Assembly: GCA_021848345.1 (NCBI GenBank)
Contig: JAJZUV010000027.1
Span: 1 to 36,282 of the forward strand
Length of the DNA: 36,282 nt
Reading direction: 5' to 3'
Source of the DNA: Pseudomonadota bacterium
Lineage (GTDB): Bacteria > Pseudomonadota > Gammaproteobacteria > Burkholderiales > Burkholderiaceae_C
Shown: piece by piece, positions 10,476 through 17,818 of the stretch
Numbering within the stretch: position 1 is the first letter of the stretch
How the letters are laid out: every line of letters starts with the position of its first letter
Translations under genes and position numbers: made by a program
The notes under the pieces: generated by a model
Database searches by the model: none
Told to the model about the DNA's origin: nothing
What the model saw: the letters and a program-made list of their open reading frames with translations, nothing else

Positions 10476-12362
10476 ATGCACGACGAGACATTGCACGACA
10501 AGGGGTCCATGGCTGCGCTCAGCCTGGGCGCGCTGGGGGTGGTCTATGGAGACATCGGCACCAGCCCCCTGTATGCCTTCAAGGAAGCCTTCAACCCCGC
10601 GCACAGCCTGGGTTTCAACCCGGCCAATATCTACGGCGTGCTGTCCCTGATCTTCTGGGGCCTGACCATCATCGTGACGGTCAAGTACGTGGGACTCGCG
10701 CTGCGCGCGGACAACGAGGGCGAAGGCGGCATCCTGGCGCTGATGGCGCTGGTCATGCGCCGTTACCCGGCGCCCTCGCGCGGGCGCGTGCTGGCCGTGG
10801 CGCTGGGCCTGATCGGCGCGGCCATGTTCTACGGCGACAGCATCATCACCCCGGCCATCTCGGTGCTGTCGGCGATCGAGGGCACCGCGGTGGCCACGCC
10901 GCTGCTGCAGGACGCGGTGATCCCCCTCACCGCGGCGATCCTGGTCGGGCTGTTCCTGGTGCAAAAGCGCGGCACCGCGCTGGTGGGCGCGTATTTCGGA
11001 CCGGTCATGATGCTGTGGTTCGCCGCCCTCGGCGTGCTCGGGCTGACCCACATCGTGATCCACCCCGACGTGCTGCGTGCCCTCAACCCCTGGTGGGGCG
11101 TGGACATGTTCCTGCGCGAGCCCCGGCTTGCGCTGTTCCTGCTGGGCGCGGTGTTCCTGACCCTCACCGGCGGCGAGGCGCTGTACGCCGACATGGGGCA
11201 TTTCGGGCGCCTGCCCATCCGCCGTGCCTGGCTGGGCGTGGTGATGCCGGGCCTGCTGCTGAACTACTTCGGCCAGGGCGCGCTGGTGCTGGCCAACCCG
11301 GCCGCCGGCAAGAACCCCTTCTTCTACATGGCGCCGTCGTGGGCGCTGTGGCCGCTGGTGGTGCTGGCCACGCTGGCCACGGTGATCGCCTCGCAGGCGG
11401 TGATCTCGGGCGCCTACTCGATGACCACCCAGGCCATCAAGCTGGGCTACCTGCCGCGCATGCGCGTGCTGTTCACCAACGAGCGCAACCAGGGGCAGAT
11501 CTACGTGCCCTTCATCAACTGGACCATGCTGCTGTTCGTGCTGGCGCTGGTGATGGCCTTCCGCAGCTCGGACAACCTGGCCGCCGCCTACGGCATCGCG
11601 GTGAACATCACGATGGTCACCACCACCGTGTTCCTGTGGATGGTGGCGCCGCAGCGCTGGGGCTGGAGCACGCGCCGCGCCAACCTGGTGTTCCTGCCCC
11701 TGGCGCTGGTCGAGGTGCTGTTCCTGGCCTCCAACTCGCTGAAGGTGGACCACGGCGGCTGGTTCCCGCTGGTATTCGGCGCCGCCGTGTACACCCTGCT
11801 GTCGACCTGGAAGCGCGGGCGCAGCCTGCTCAAGCGCCAGCTGCAGGAGCACGCGCTGAACCTGAAGGACTTCGTGCACAGCCTGTCCACCTATCCGCCG
11901 ACGCGGGTCGAGGGCACGGCCATCTACCTCACCCCCAACGCCGAGACCGTGCCGCACGCGCTGCTGCACAACCTCAAGCACAACAAGGTGCTGCACGAGC
12001 GCGTGGTGTTCCTGTCGGCACAGGCCGCCGACGTGCCCCACGTCGGGCCGGACCAGGGCATCGACCTGCGCCCGATGGAGGAAGGCATCTATCTGCTGCA
12101 CGTTCGCTATGGTTTCAAGGATGAACCCGACATCCAGAAGCTCCTGAAGGATTGCGAGCGTCTGTCGGGGCTGGAGTTCCACCTGATGGAGACCTCCTTT
12201 TTCCTCGCGCGCCAGACCATCGTGCCCTCGAAGATTCCGGGCATGGCGCTGTGGCGCGAGGTGCTGTTCTCCTGGATGAGCCGCAACGCCCAGGAAGCCT
12301 CCGACTACTTCCGCATTCCGCCCAACCGCGTGGTGGAGCTGGGAACCCAGATCGAGATCTGA
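10476..12362 (+). CDS. kup: Low-affinity potassium transporter Kup
   Basis: A 628-residue inner-membrane K+/H+ symporter of the KUP/HAK/KT family (E. coli Kup is 622). The hallmark GALGVVYGDIGTSPLYAF lies near residues 18-35, followed by about 12 hydrophobic segments, with GGEALYADMGHFG and NYFGQGALVL among the conserved loops. A C-terminal cytosolic domain of about 170 residues follows the last membrane segment near WKRGRSLLKRQL. I chose the ATG at 10476 (MHDETLHDKGSM) by length. The frame extends up to an ATG at 10416, but that ATG overlaps a TAAGAT -10-like hexamer at 10412-10417. There is no strong Shine-Dalgarno. A GC-rich stem-loop at 12387-12411 follows the stop. Confidence 0.96.
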   Translation: MHDETLHDKGSMAALSLGALGVVYGDIGTSPLYAFKEAFNPAHSLGFNPANIYGVLSLIFWGLTIIVTVKYVGLALRADNEGEGGILALMALVMRRYPAPSRGRVLAVALGLIGAAMFYGDSIITPAISVLSAIEGTAVATPLLQDAVIPLTAAILVGLFLVQKRGTALVGAYFGPVMMLWFAALGVLGLTHIVIHPDVLRALNPWWGVDMFLREPRLALFLLGAVFLTLTGGEALYADMGHFGRLPIRRAWLGVVMPGLLLNYFGQGALVLANPAAGKNPFFYMAPSWALWPLVVLATLATVIASQAVISGAYSMTTQAIKLGYLPRMRVLFTNERNQGQIYVPFINWTMLLFVLALVMAFRSSDNLAAAYGIAVNITMVTTTVFLWMVAPQRWGWSTRRANLVFLPLALVEVLFLASNSLKVDHGGWFPLVFGAAVYTLLSTWKRGRSLLKRQLQEHALNLKDFVHSLSTYPPTRVEGTAIYLTPNAETVPHALLHNLKHNKVLHERVVFLSAQAADVPHVGPDQGIDLRPMEEGIYLLHVRYGFKDEPDIQKLLKDCERLSGLEFHLMETSFFLARQTIVPSKIPGMALWREVLFSWMSRNAQEASDYFRIPPNRVVELGTQIEI

Positions 12363-12386
12363 CGCGGCGTAAATCCAACACCTCGC

Positions 12387-12411
12387 GGCGCCCGCGCCTG
12401 CGGCGGGCGCC
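12387..12411. terminator. GC-rich stem-loop after kup
   Basis: GGCGCCCGC and GCGGGCGCC pair perfectly over 9 bases around a 7-base loop, 25 bases after the kup stop. No T-run follows, so it is either a weak or factor-aided terminator or an mRNA 3'-end structure. Confidence 0.4.
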
Positions 12412-12468
12412 GGCTCTGGCATCATGCAAACAGGCCGGCACGTGGCGAGCCGGCGCAGGAGGTGCGAG

Positions 12469-13428
12469 ATGACCATCGCGATGGCAGCCTACAAATCCGT
12501 CTACGCGGTCGAGGACGTCGAGCGCAAGCTCAGAGGCCTCGCCGCCGACGCCCAGGACGCGCTGCGGGCCACCTACACGCGCATGATCGAAGCGGGAGGC
12601 CAGCGCCTGGCCATCAAACCCGCGGCCGTGCCGGACCGCGACGCGCTGCAGGCCGAATTGCCCAATTTCGCCGAGCCGCTGGAACAGGTGCTGCGCGCCG
12701 TCGCGCTGGCCGCCGACAGCCGCGACCCGGTGGAAGTCACGCCCATGCTGCTGCTGGGCGAGCCCGGCATCGGCAAGACCCACTTCGCGCGCCGGGTCGC
12801 CGACATGCTGGGCACCGCGTGGGCGCTGGCGCCGATGAACGCGCTGACCGCCGGCTGGATCCTGTCCGGCGCCTCCTCGCAATGGAAGGGCGCGCGCCCC
12901 GGCAAGGTGTTCGAGACCCTGGTGCAGGGCGAATACGCCAACCCGGTGGTGGTGATCGACGAGATCGACAAGGCGGCTGGTGCCGCGCAGTACGACCCGC
13001 TGGGCGCGCTGTACAGCCTGCTGGAGCATGACACCGCGCGCCATTTCACCGACGAGTTCGCCGAGGTACCCATCGACTGCACCGGGGTCGTGTGGGTGGC
13101 CACCGCGAACGATCCGGCGAGCATCCCCGAGCCCATTCTCAACCGGCTCGACGTGTTTGAGGTGCCGGCCCCCGACGAGGCCGGGCGCCGCGCCATCGCC
13201 ACTCGCCTGTATCGGGAGCTGCGCGAGGGACACGACTGGGGCGCGGGCTTCACGCCCGAGCTCGGCGAGGGCGCGCTCGACGCGCTGGCCCAGGCCAGTC
13301 CGCGGGAAATGCGCCGCCTGCTCGCCGCCGCCTTCGGCTCGGCCAAGCTCGACGGGCGCGCCGAGCTGCTGGAACGCGACTTTCCCCGCATTCGCTCACG
13401 AGGCCCGCGCATGGGCTTCGTGCAATGA
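12469..13428 (+). CDS. Lon-like AAA+ ATPase lacking a protease domain
   Basis: A 319-residue AAA+ ATPase. Walker A is GEPGIGKT (97-104), Walker B is VVVIDEID (160-167), sensor 1 is the Asn in VWVATAND, an arginine-finger candidate is in EPILNRLDVFEVP, and sensor 2 is in ASPREMRRLL. The ATPase core resembles Lon, including the ADML...PLLLGEPGIGKTHFARR arrangement. The chain stops after the alpha-helical lid, so there is no Ser-Lys protease domain and only a short N-terminal helical region. It could remodel or unfold a client without degrading it. The start at 12469 follows a strong AGGAGGT Shine-Dalgarno. marC lies 40 bases downstream on the same strand and may be co-transcribed. Biological role unknown. 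Confidence 0.88.
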   Translation: MTIAMAAYKSVYAVEDVERKLRGLAADAQDALRATYTRMIEAGGQRLAIKPAAVPDRDALQAELPNFAEPLEQVLRAVALAADSRDPVEVTPMLLLGEPGIGKTHFARRVADMLGTAWALAPMNALTAGWILSGASSQWKGARPGKVFETLVQGEYANPVVVIDEIDKAAGAAQYDPLGALYSLLEHDTARHFTDEFAEVPIDCTGVVWVATANDPASIPEPILNRLDVFEVPAPDEAGRRAIATRLYRELREGHDWGAGFTPELGEGALDALAQASPREMRRLLAAAFGSAKLDGRAELLERDFPRIRSRGPRMGFVQ

Positions 13429-13468
13429 TTCGCCCGCTTCCCTCACCCGCCCCCCTGGAGCCCACTCG

Positions 13469-14128
13469 ATGAGCCTGATGGCCAGCACGGCACCGCAAGC
13501 CACCCACTTGATCAAGCCGCTCGTCGCCCTGCTGGCGATCATCAACCCCCTGGGCATCCTGCCCATCTTCCTGGCCCTCACCGAGGGCTTCACCCCGGCG
13601 CAGCGCAAGCGCACCATCACCACCTGCGCCTTCTCATCCTTCCTGGTCATCGCGGTCAGCGCGCTGCTGGGCACGCAGGTGCTGCAGTTTTTCAGCATTT
13701 CCCTGGCTTCCTTCCAGGTGGGCGCCGGACTGCTGCTGCTGATCACCGGAATCGGCATGCTCAATGCCGCGCCCACGGCATTCCGCTCCACCCCGGAGGA
13801 GATGGACGAGGCCGAAGCCAGCAGCCGCAGCATCGCCGTGGTGCCCCTGACCGTGCCGCTGTTGACCGGGCCGGCCACGATCTCGACCATGATCATCTAC
13901 GCGGACAAGAACCGCCACTGGCCCTACCTGCTGGTGCTGGTGGGCTATGGCGTGATCGCCGCGCTGGTGATCGCCGGGACCTTCCGCGCCGCCGAGAGCA
14001 TCGCGGGCGTGGTCGGCAAGACCGGCATCAACATCATGACCCGCCTGATGGGCCTGCTGATCGCCGCGCTGTCGGTGGAGCTGATGAGCGAGGGCCTGCT
14101 CAAGCTGTTTCCAGGGCTGGGGCACTGA
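13469..14128 (+). CDS. MarC-family integral membrane protein
   Basis: A 219-residue polytopic protein with about six hydrophobic segments, of the MarC/SnatA (UPF0056) family. LLAIINPLGILPIFLAL near the N-terminus carries the conserved NPxG, and VPLTVPLLTGPATISTMI is the second half-repeat with the TGPATIS signature. Some members were linked to amino-acid transport; E. coli MarC itself has no proven drug-resistance role. The ATG at 13469 follows TGGAG by 9 bases, and no longer form is supported. It is followed by an intrinsic terminator at 14145-14171 and then by a separate putative RNA gene. Substrate unknown. Confidence 0.92.
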   Translation: MSLMASTAPQATHLIKPLVALLAIINPLGILPIFLALTEGFTPAQRKRTITTCAFSSFLVIAVSALLGTQVLQFFSISLASFQVGAGLLLLITGIGMLNAAPTAFRSTPEEMDEAEASSRSIAVVPLTVPLLTGPATISTMIIYADKNRHWPYLLVLVGYGVIAALVIAGTFRAAESIAGVVGKTGINIMTRLMGLLIAALSVELMSEGLLKLFPGLGH

Positions 14129-14144
14129 AAGGGTGCGCCCGGCC

Positions 14145-14171
14145 CCCGCCCTGAATCGGGGAGCGGGTTTT
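14145..14171 (+). terminator. Intrinsic terminator of marC
   Basis: CCCGC at 14145-14149 pairs with GCGGG at 14163-14167, helped by inner C-G pairs, and is followed directly by TTTT. It lies 17 bases after the marC stop. This separates the marC transcript from the RNA candidate that follows. Confidence 0.6.
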
Positions 14172-14177
14172 CCCCTG

Positions 14178-14206
14178 TGGGCAGCCGAGGGGTGCAGGGC
14201 AATAAT
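14178..14206 (+). promoter_or_regulatory. Putative promoter of an orphan RNA
   Basis: TGGGCA (14178-14183, 4 of 6) and AATAAT (14201-14206, 5 of 6) are separated by exactly 17 bases, giving a predicted start near 14213. It lies just after the marC terminator. Confidence 0.4.
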
Positions 14207-14212
14207 CCTGTG

Positions 14213-14369
14213 CAGTCGCGCACCGTGGTGCACGCCGCAAGAATTCTGGAGTGAGTAGCGAGGAGACAGCCCGACCGGACCCGCGCATGCGCGTGGAGTA
14301 CCGGCAAGCATCAGCGCCAAGACGCTGAGACAACGACGCCAGATCCCCCGAGGGGGTCTGGCGTTTTTT
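14213..14369 (+). ncRNA. Candidate structured RNA (about 157 bases), family unknown
   Basis: An intergenic stretch with a promoter-like element before it and a strong intrinsic terminator at its end, and no plausible reading frame. Visible structure: GCAC/GTGC repeats near 14219-14230; a CCGG-bounded stem (14275-14278 with 14301-14304) around a CGCG hairpin; a 6-pair hairpin TCAGCG/CGCTGA (14311-14328); and TCTGG at 14245-14249, complementary to CCAGA at 14339-14343. The last pairing would compete with the terminator stem, as in riboswitch or attenuator designs. Four GGA motifs (14248, 14262, 14277, 14295) lie within 50 bases, as in CsrA-titrating RNAs. No gene that it could control follows directly on this strand: a parS site comes next and the next gene is on the other strand. 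Exact ends are inferred. Confidence 0.5.
14336..14369 (+). terminator. Strong intrinsic terminator of the RNA candidate
   Basis: ACGCCAGA pairs with TCTGGCGT, and five C pair with five G above one bulged T. TTTTTT follows at 14364-14369. This is the clearest Rho-independent terminator in the window. Confidence 0.88.
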
Positions 14370-14400
14370 CATGCCCGACGCGCGGGCGCATCCACGCAAG

Positions 14401-14422
14401 GCATGTTCCACGTGGAACATGC
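14401..14422. promoter_or_regulatory. parS site 1
   Basis: TGTTCCACGTGGAACA at 14404-14419 is a perfect 16-base palindrome and a close variant of the bacterial parS consensus TGTTTCACGTGAAACA. The palindrome extends to 22 bases here. ParB encoded at 18622-19539 is the expected binder. The site lies between the RNA terminator and the DUF2892 stop. Confidence 0.9.
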
Positions 14423-14430
14423 GCTTCGGC

Positions 14431-14628
14431 TCAGGACTGCTTTTTCATCGGGCAGGTGTTGAGCCCCAGCAGGGAATACGCCGGGCACACCCCGACGGCG
14501 CCGGTGATCAGCGGCACGATCCCGATGTAGCCCCACCACCCCACCGTGCCCGTAGCCGCCAGCGCGATCAGCACCAGTCCGACCACCACGCGAATCCCGC
14601 GATCCAGCCCGCCTTCGTTGATCTTCAT
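14431..14628 (-). CDS. DUF2892 small inner-membrane protein
   Basis: A 65-residue membrane protein starting MKINEGGLDRGIR and carrying two hydrophobic stretches (RVVVGLVLIALAATG and WGYIGIVPLITGAVG). The pattern N-x-G-x-x-D-R near the N-terminus and the later CPAYSLLGLNTCP are typical of DUF2892, the membrane part of YgaP-type rhodanese proteins. No rhodanese domain is attached here. AAGGAG lies 7 bases before the ATG at 14626-14628, whereas the upstream in-frame ATG (14632-14634) is only 1 base from it, so the second ATG is chosen. A perfect inverted repeat overlaps its likely transcription start. The two Cys in CPAYSLLGLNTC are conserved in the family. Confidence 0.88.
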   Translation of the reverse strand: MKINEGGLDRGIRVVVGLVLIALAATGTVGWWGYIGIVPLITGAVGVCPAYSLLGLNTCPMKKQS

Positions 14629-14646
14629 GGTCATGCTCCTTGAGAG

Positions 14647-14660
14647 GAATCTCTAGATTC
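14647..14660. promoter_or_regulatory. Inverted-repeat operator candidate upstream of the DUF2892 gene
   Basis: GAATCT-CT-AGATTC is a perfect 6-base inverted repeat with a 2-base centre. On the minus strand it lies directly after a TACATT -10-like hexamer (14662-14667) and before the Shine-Dalgarno, where a repressor could block transcription. Confidence 0.4.
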
Positions 14661-14670
14661 GAATGTAGCG

Positions 14671-15133
14671 GGCATGCGAAGCGCCTGGACTGATCCCGAT
14701 CATGTCTCGCGACGATGCCGCCGGAATCGGCACGGTGCGCGCAAAGCCCGGGGCTCCATGACGGCCGCCCTCGCCGCGCGTGAAGCGCCCCATCTCGACG
14801 ACGGCGGCGGTCGTGCTCCGCGGGGGACGGCGTGCCGGGGTGGCGAGCAGCGCAGGGCCGGGGGCCTCGCGCGCCTGCGCGCTTCCAGCATCATGCTGCG
14901 GCAGCTGTTCGAGCGCAGCGCGCGTCGGCGCGCGCAGCGAGTTCTGCCGCACGCCCCCGGGCCCGAGCAGCGCAAGCGCAGTTGGCGCCCAGGGCGCCAA
15001 CCACCCCGCCAGCCGGTCCCCGCGGGGCGCGGCCGCCTCTGTCGCGCACAATTCGCCCGACTCCAGACAAAGCGATCCAAACCGCGTCGTTGCACCTCCA
15101 CGAATCCTCAGGCGCTCTGGCTCCGCAATCGCG
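14671..15133. other. Noncoding stretch between the DUF2892 gene and parS site 2
   Basis: About 460 bases of GC-rich sequence with no frame that resembles a protein. All open frames read as Arg/Ala/Pro-rich shadows, and the mnmG frame that extends back through it has no start with support. No DnaA box, tRNA or clear terminator was seen. Confidence 0.6.
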
Positions 15134-15151
15134 ATGTTCCACGTGGAACAT
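15134..15151. promoter_or_regulatory. parS site 2
   Basis: The second copy of TGTTCCACGTGGAACA is at 15135-15150, with the palindrome extended by one pair on each side. It is identical in its 16-base core to site 1, 731 bases away, and lies 33 bases before the mnmG -10 hexamer, so ParB spreading from it could affect that promoter. Confidence 0.9.
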
Positions 15152-15183
15152 CCGCCCTCCCCGGCTCCGGAACACGCCGCGCC

Positions 15184-15189
15184 TACAAT
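15184..15189 (+). promoter_or_regulatory. -10 hexamer of the mnmG-rsmG-parA-parB operon
   Basis: TACAAT (5 of 6) lies 25 bases before the mnmG ATG. No good -35 stands at normal spacing. The hexamer overlaps an in-frame ATG at 15188 and makes that ATG an unlikely start. Confidence 0.45.
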
Positions 15190-15214
15190 GTGGGCCTCGA
15201 AGCTGGTGAACCCC

Positions 15215-17146
15215 ATGGAATATCCGAAGGTCTTTGACGTCATCGTGGTCGGCGGCGGCCACGCAGGCACCGAAGCCGCGCTGGCCGCTGCCCGCATGGG
15301 CGCGGCCACGCTGCTGCTCAGCCACAACATCGAGACCCTGGGCCAGATGTCCTGCAACCCGTCCATCGGCGGTATCGGCAAGGGCCACCTGGTGAAGGAA
15401 ATCGACGCCCTGGGCGGTGCGATGGCCGCCGCCACCGACGAAGCCGGAATCCAGTTTCGCATTCTCAACGGCAGCAAGGGGCCGGCCGTGCGCGCCACCC
15501 GCGCCCAGGCCGATCGCGTGCTGTACAAGGCCGCGATCCGCTCCCGGCTGGAAAACCAGCCCGGCCTGTGGTTGTTCCAGCAAGCGGTCGACGACCTGCT
15601 GCTCGAATCCGACGGCCGCGGCGACCGCGTGTGCGGCGCCGTCACCCAGAGCGGCATCCGGTTCCGCGGCCGCAGCGTGGTGCTGACCGCCGGCACCTTC
15701 CTGGACGGCAAGATCCACATCGGACTGCAGAACTACTCCGGCGGTCGCGCGGGCGATCCCCCCGCCCAGTCCCTGGCGCGGCGCCTGCGCGAGATCGGCC
15801 TTCCCCAGGGCCGGCTCAAGACCGGCACGCCGCCGCGCATCGACGGGCGCAGCATCGACTTCTCGCGCATGCAGGAGCAGCCCGGAGACCTCGATCCCGT
15901 CCCGGTGTTCAGCTTCCTCGGCGAAGCCTCGCAACACCCGCGCCAGCTCCCCTGCTGGGTCACCCACACCAACGCGCGCACCCACGACATCATCCGCGCC
16001 GGGCTGGACCGCAGCCCCATGTACACCGGGGTGATCGAAGGCGTGGGCCCACGCTACTGCCCCAGCATCGAGGACAAGATCCACCGCTTCGCCGGCAAGG
16101 ACGCGCACCAGATCTTCCTCGAGCCCGAGGGCCTGAGCACCCACGAGTTCTACCCGAACGGCATTTCCACCAGCCTGCCCTTCGACGTGCAGCTCGAGCT
16201 CGTGCACAGCATCGAGGGCCTGGAACAGGCGCACGTGCTGCGCCCCGGCTACGCCATCGAGTACGACTATTACGATCCCCGCGCCCTCAAGTCCTCGCTG
16301 GAGACCCGCGCGGTGGCGGGGCTGTTCTTCGCCGGCCAGATCAACGGCACCACCGGCTACGAGGAGGCCGCCGCGCAGGGCCTGCTGGCCGGCGCCAACG
16401 CCGCGCTGCTGGTGCGCGGCGACGAGCCCTGGTGCCCGGGCCGCGAGCAGGCCTACCTCGGCGTCCTGGTCGACGACCTGATCACCAAGGGCGTCAGCGA
16501 GCCCTACCGCATGTTCACCAGCCGCGCCGAGTACCGGCTCAGCCTGCGCGAGGACAACGCCGACCTGCGCCTGACCGAGGCCGGGCGCCGCCTGGGCCTG
16601 GTCGACGATGCCCGCTGGGACGCCTTCTGCCGCAAGCGCGACGCCATCGATGCCGAGCGCCAGCGCCTGCGCGACACCTGGGTGCAACCGCAGACCCTGC
16701 CGCCAGCCGACGCCGAGCAGCTCATCGGCCAGCCCATCGAGCGCGAGTACCGCCTGGAGGACCTGTTGCGCCGCCCGGACGTGGACTACACCCGCCTGGT
16801 CACGGCGCTCGACGCGCGCTATGCGCCGGCGCAGCCCTTGCGCGCCGACGAAGCCGAACAGGTGCAGATCGGCGTCAAGTACTCCGGCTACATCGAGCGC
16901 CAGCAGGTCGACGTGCAGCGCGCCGCCGAATACGAACACCTGTCCCTGCCCGAGGATCTGGATTACGCCGCGGTGCAGGGCCTGTCCATCGAGGTGCGGC
17001 AGAAACTGGGCCGCGCCCGCCCCCTCACCCTCGGGCAGGCTTCGCGCGTGTCGGGGGTCACCCCGGCGGCGATCTCGCTGCTGCTGGTCCACCTGCGCAA
17101 GCGCCGCCTGCGCGCGCCTGCGGCCGCCGGCCGGGCCGCCGGATGA
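15215..17146 (+). CDS. mnmG: tRNA uridine-5-carboxymethylaminomethyl modification enzyme MnmG
   Basis: A 643-residue FAD-dependent enzyme (also called GidA) that with MnmE adds the carboxymethylaminomethyl group at wobble uridine 34 of certain tRNAs. [19 protein letters not shown] (11-29) is the FAD dinucleotide-binding motif, and [16 protein letters not shown] and [14 protein letters not shown] are MnmG signatures. The C-terminal helical MnmE/tRNA-binding region ends in [16 protein letters not shown]. The ATG at 15215 matches the normal family N-terminus [13 protein letters not shown] and has GGTGA 6 bases upstream. Its stop overlaps the rsmG start as ATGA. Its partner mnmE is in this window at 26021-27454. 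Confidence 0.97.
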   Translation: MEYPKVFDVIVVGGGHAGTEAALAAARMGAATLLLSHNIETLGQMSCNPSIGGIGKGHLVKEIDALGGAMAAATDEAGIQFRILNGSKGPAVRATRAQADRVLYKAAIRSRLENQPGLWLFQQAVDDLLLESDGRGDRVCGAVTQSGIRFRGRSVVLTAGTFLDGKIHIGLQNYSGGRAGDPPAQSLARRLREIGLPQGRLKTGTPPRIDGRSIDFSRMQEQPGDLDPVPVFSFLGEASQHPRQLPCWVTHTNARTHDIIRAGLDRSPMYTGVIEGVGPRYCPSIEDKIHRFAGKDAHQIFLEPEGLSTHEFYPNGISTSLPFDVQLELVHSIEGLEQAHVLRPGYAIEYDYYDPRALKSSLETRAVAGLFFAGQINGTTGYEEAAAQGLLAGANAALLVRGDEPWCPGREQAYLGVLVDDLITKGVSEPYRMFTSRAEYRLSLREDNADLRLTEAGRRLGLVDDARWDAFCRKRDAIDAERQRLRDTWVQPQTLPPADAEQLIGQPIEREYRLEDLLRRPDVDYTRLVTALDARYAPAQPLRADEAEQVQIGVKYSGYIERQQVDVQRAAEYEHLSLPEDLDYAAVQGLSIEVRQKLGRARPLTLGQASRVSGVTPAAISLLLVHLRKRRLRAPAAAGRAAG

Positions 17147-17808
17147 GCCCGCCGGCCCGCGAGCAACTCGTCGGCATCCTGGCGGCCCTGCGGCTGGACG
17201 CCGACGCCACGCAGATCGACCAGCTGCTGCGCTACCTGGAGCTGCTGCAGCGCTGGAACGCCGTCTACAACCTCACGGCCGTGCGCGAGCCCGCGCACAT
17301 GCTCACGCTGCACCTGGCCGACAGCCTGTCCCTGATCCCGGCGCTCGACCGGCGCAACCCGCGGCGCGTGCTCGACGTCGGCTCCGGCGGCGGCCTTCCC
17401 GGGCTGGTGCTGGCCATCATGCGCCCGCAGTGGCAACTGGTGCTGGTCGACGCGGTGCAAAAGAAGTGCGCCTTCGTGCAGCAGGTCGCGGCCACGCTAC
17501 AGCTGCGCAACGTCGAGGTCGCTCACGGGCGCATCGAGCAATTGAACCTGCCCGGTTTCGACTGCATCACCAGCCGGGCGGTGGGCGAGCTTGCCGAACT
17601 CGTGCGCATCAGCGAGCATGTGCTGCTCGCCGGCGGCGCCTGGGCGGCCATGAAGGGCGTTGTGCCCGAGGCCGAACTCCGCGCCTTGCCGCCGGAACTC
17701 GCGCACGACATCGAAATTCTCGACGTACCCGGGCTGCAGGCGCAGCGCTGCGTGGTGTGGATGCACCGCGCGCAGGCGCCGGCCGCGGCCCGGCCCGGCG
17801 ATTCCTAG
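17143..17808 (+). CDS. rsmG: 16S rRNA (guanine-527-N7)-methyltransferase RsmG
   Basis: A 221-residue SAM-dependent methyltransferase (formerly GidB) that methylates N7 of G527 in 16S rRNA; loss is known to give low-level streptomycin resistance. NLTAVRE (43-49) and [12 protein letters not shown] (76-87, motif I for SAM) are the family signatures, with KKCAFVQQV and ITSRAVG following. Length is normal (E. coli 207). It starts in the ATGA overlap with mnmG and is followed 10 bases later by parA, so it belongs to one four-gene operon. Confidence 0.96.
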   Translation: MSPPAREQLVGILAALRLDADATQIDQLLRYLELLQRWNAVYNLTAVREPAHMLTLHLADSLSLIPALDRRNPRRVLDVGSGGGLPGLVLAIMRPQWQLVLVDAVQKKCAFVQQVAATLQLRNVEVAHGRIEQLNLPGFDCITSRAVGELAELVRISEHVLLAGGAWAAMKGVVPEAELRALPPELAHDIEILDVPGLQAQRCVVWMHRAQAPAAARPGDS

Positions 17809-17818
17809 GACTCCTGCC

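Noticed and set aside
14213..14369. Identification of the RNA as a yybP-ykoY manganese riboswitch, TPP riboswitch or 6S RNA
   Set aside because: Only short pieces agree (GTGAGTAGCG; CTGAGA). The TPP CTGATCTGG core and the 6S end-to-end pairing are missing, and there is no manganese gene downstream, so no family is assigned.
14406..14420. Short frames starting MFHVEH at both parS copies
   Set aside because: The shared peptide comes from the palindrome ATGTTCCACGTGGAACAT itself, not from a gene.
14780..15214. N-terminal extension of mnmG
   Set aside because: The extra 145 codons are low-complexity, run through parS and the -10 hexamer, and MnmG homologues start at the [15 protein letters not shown] position.
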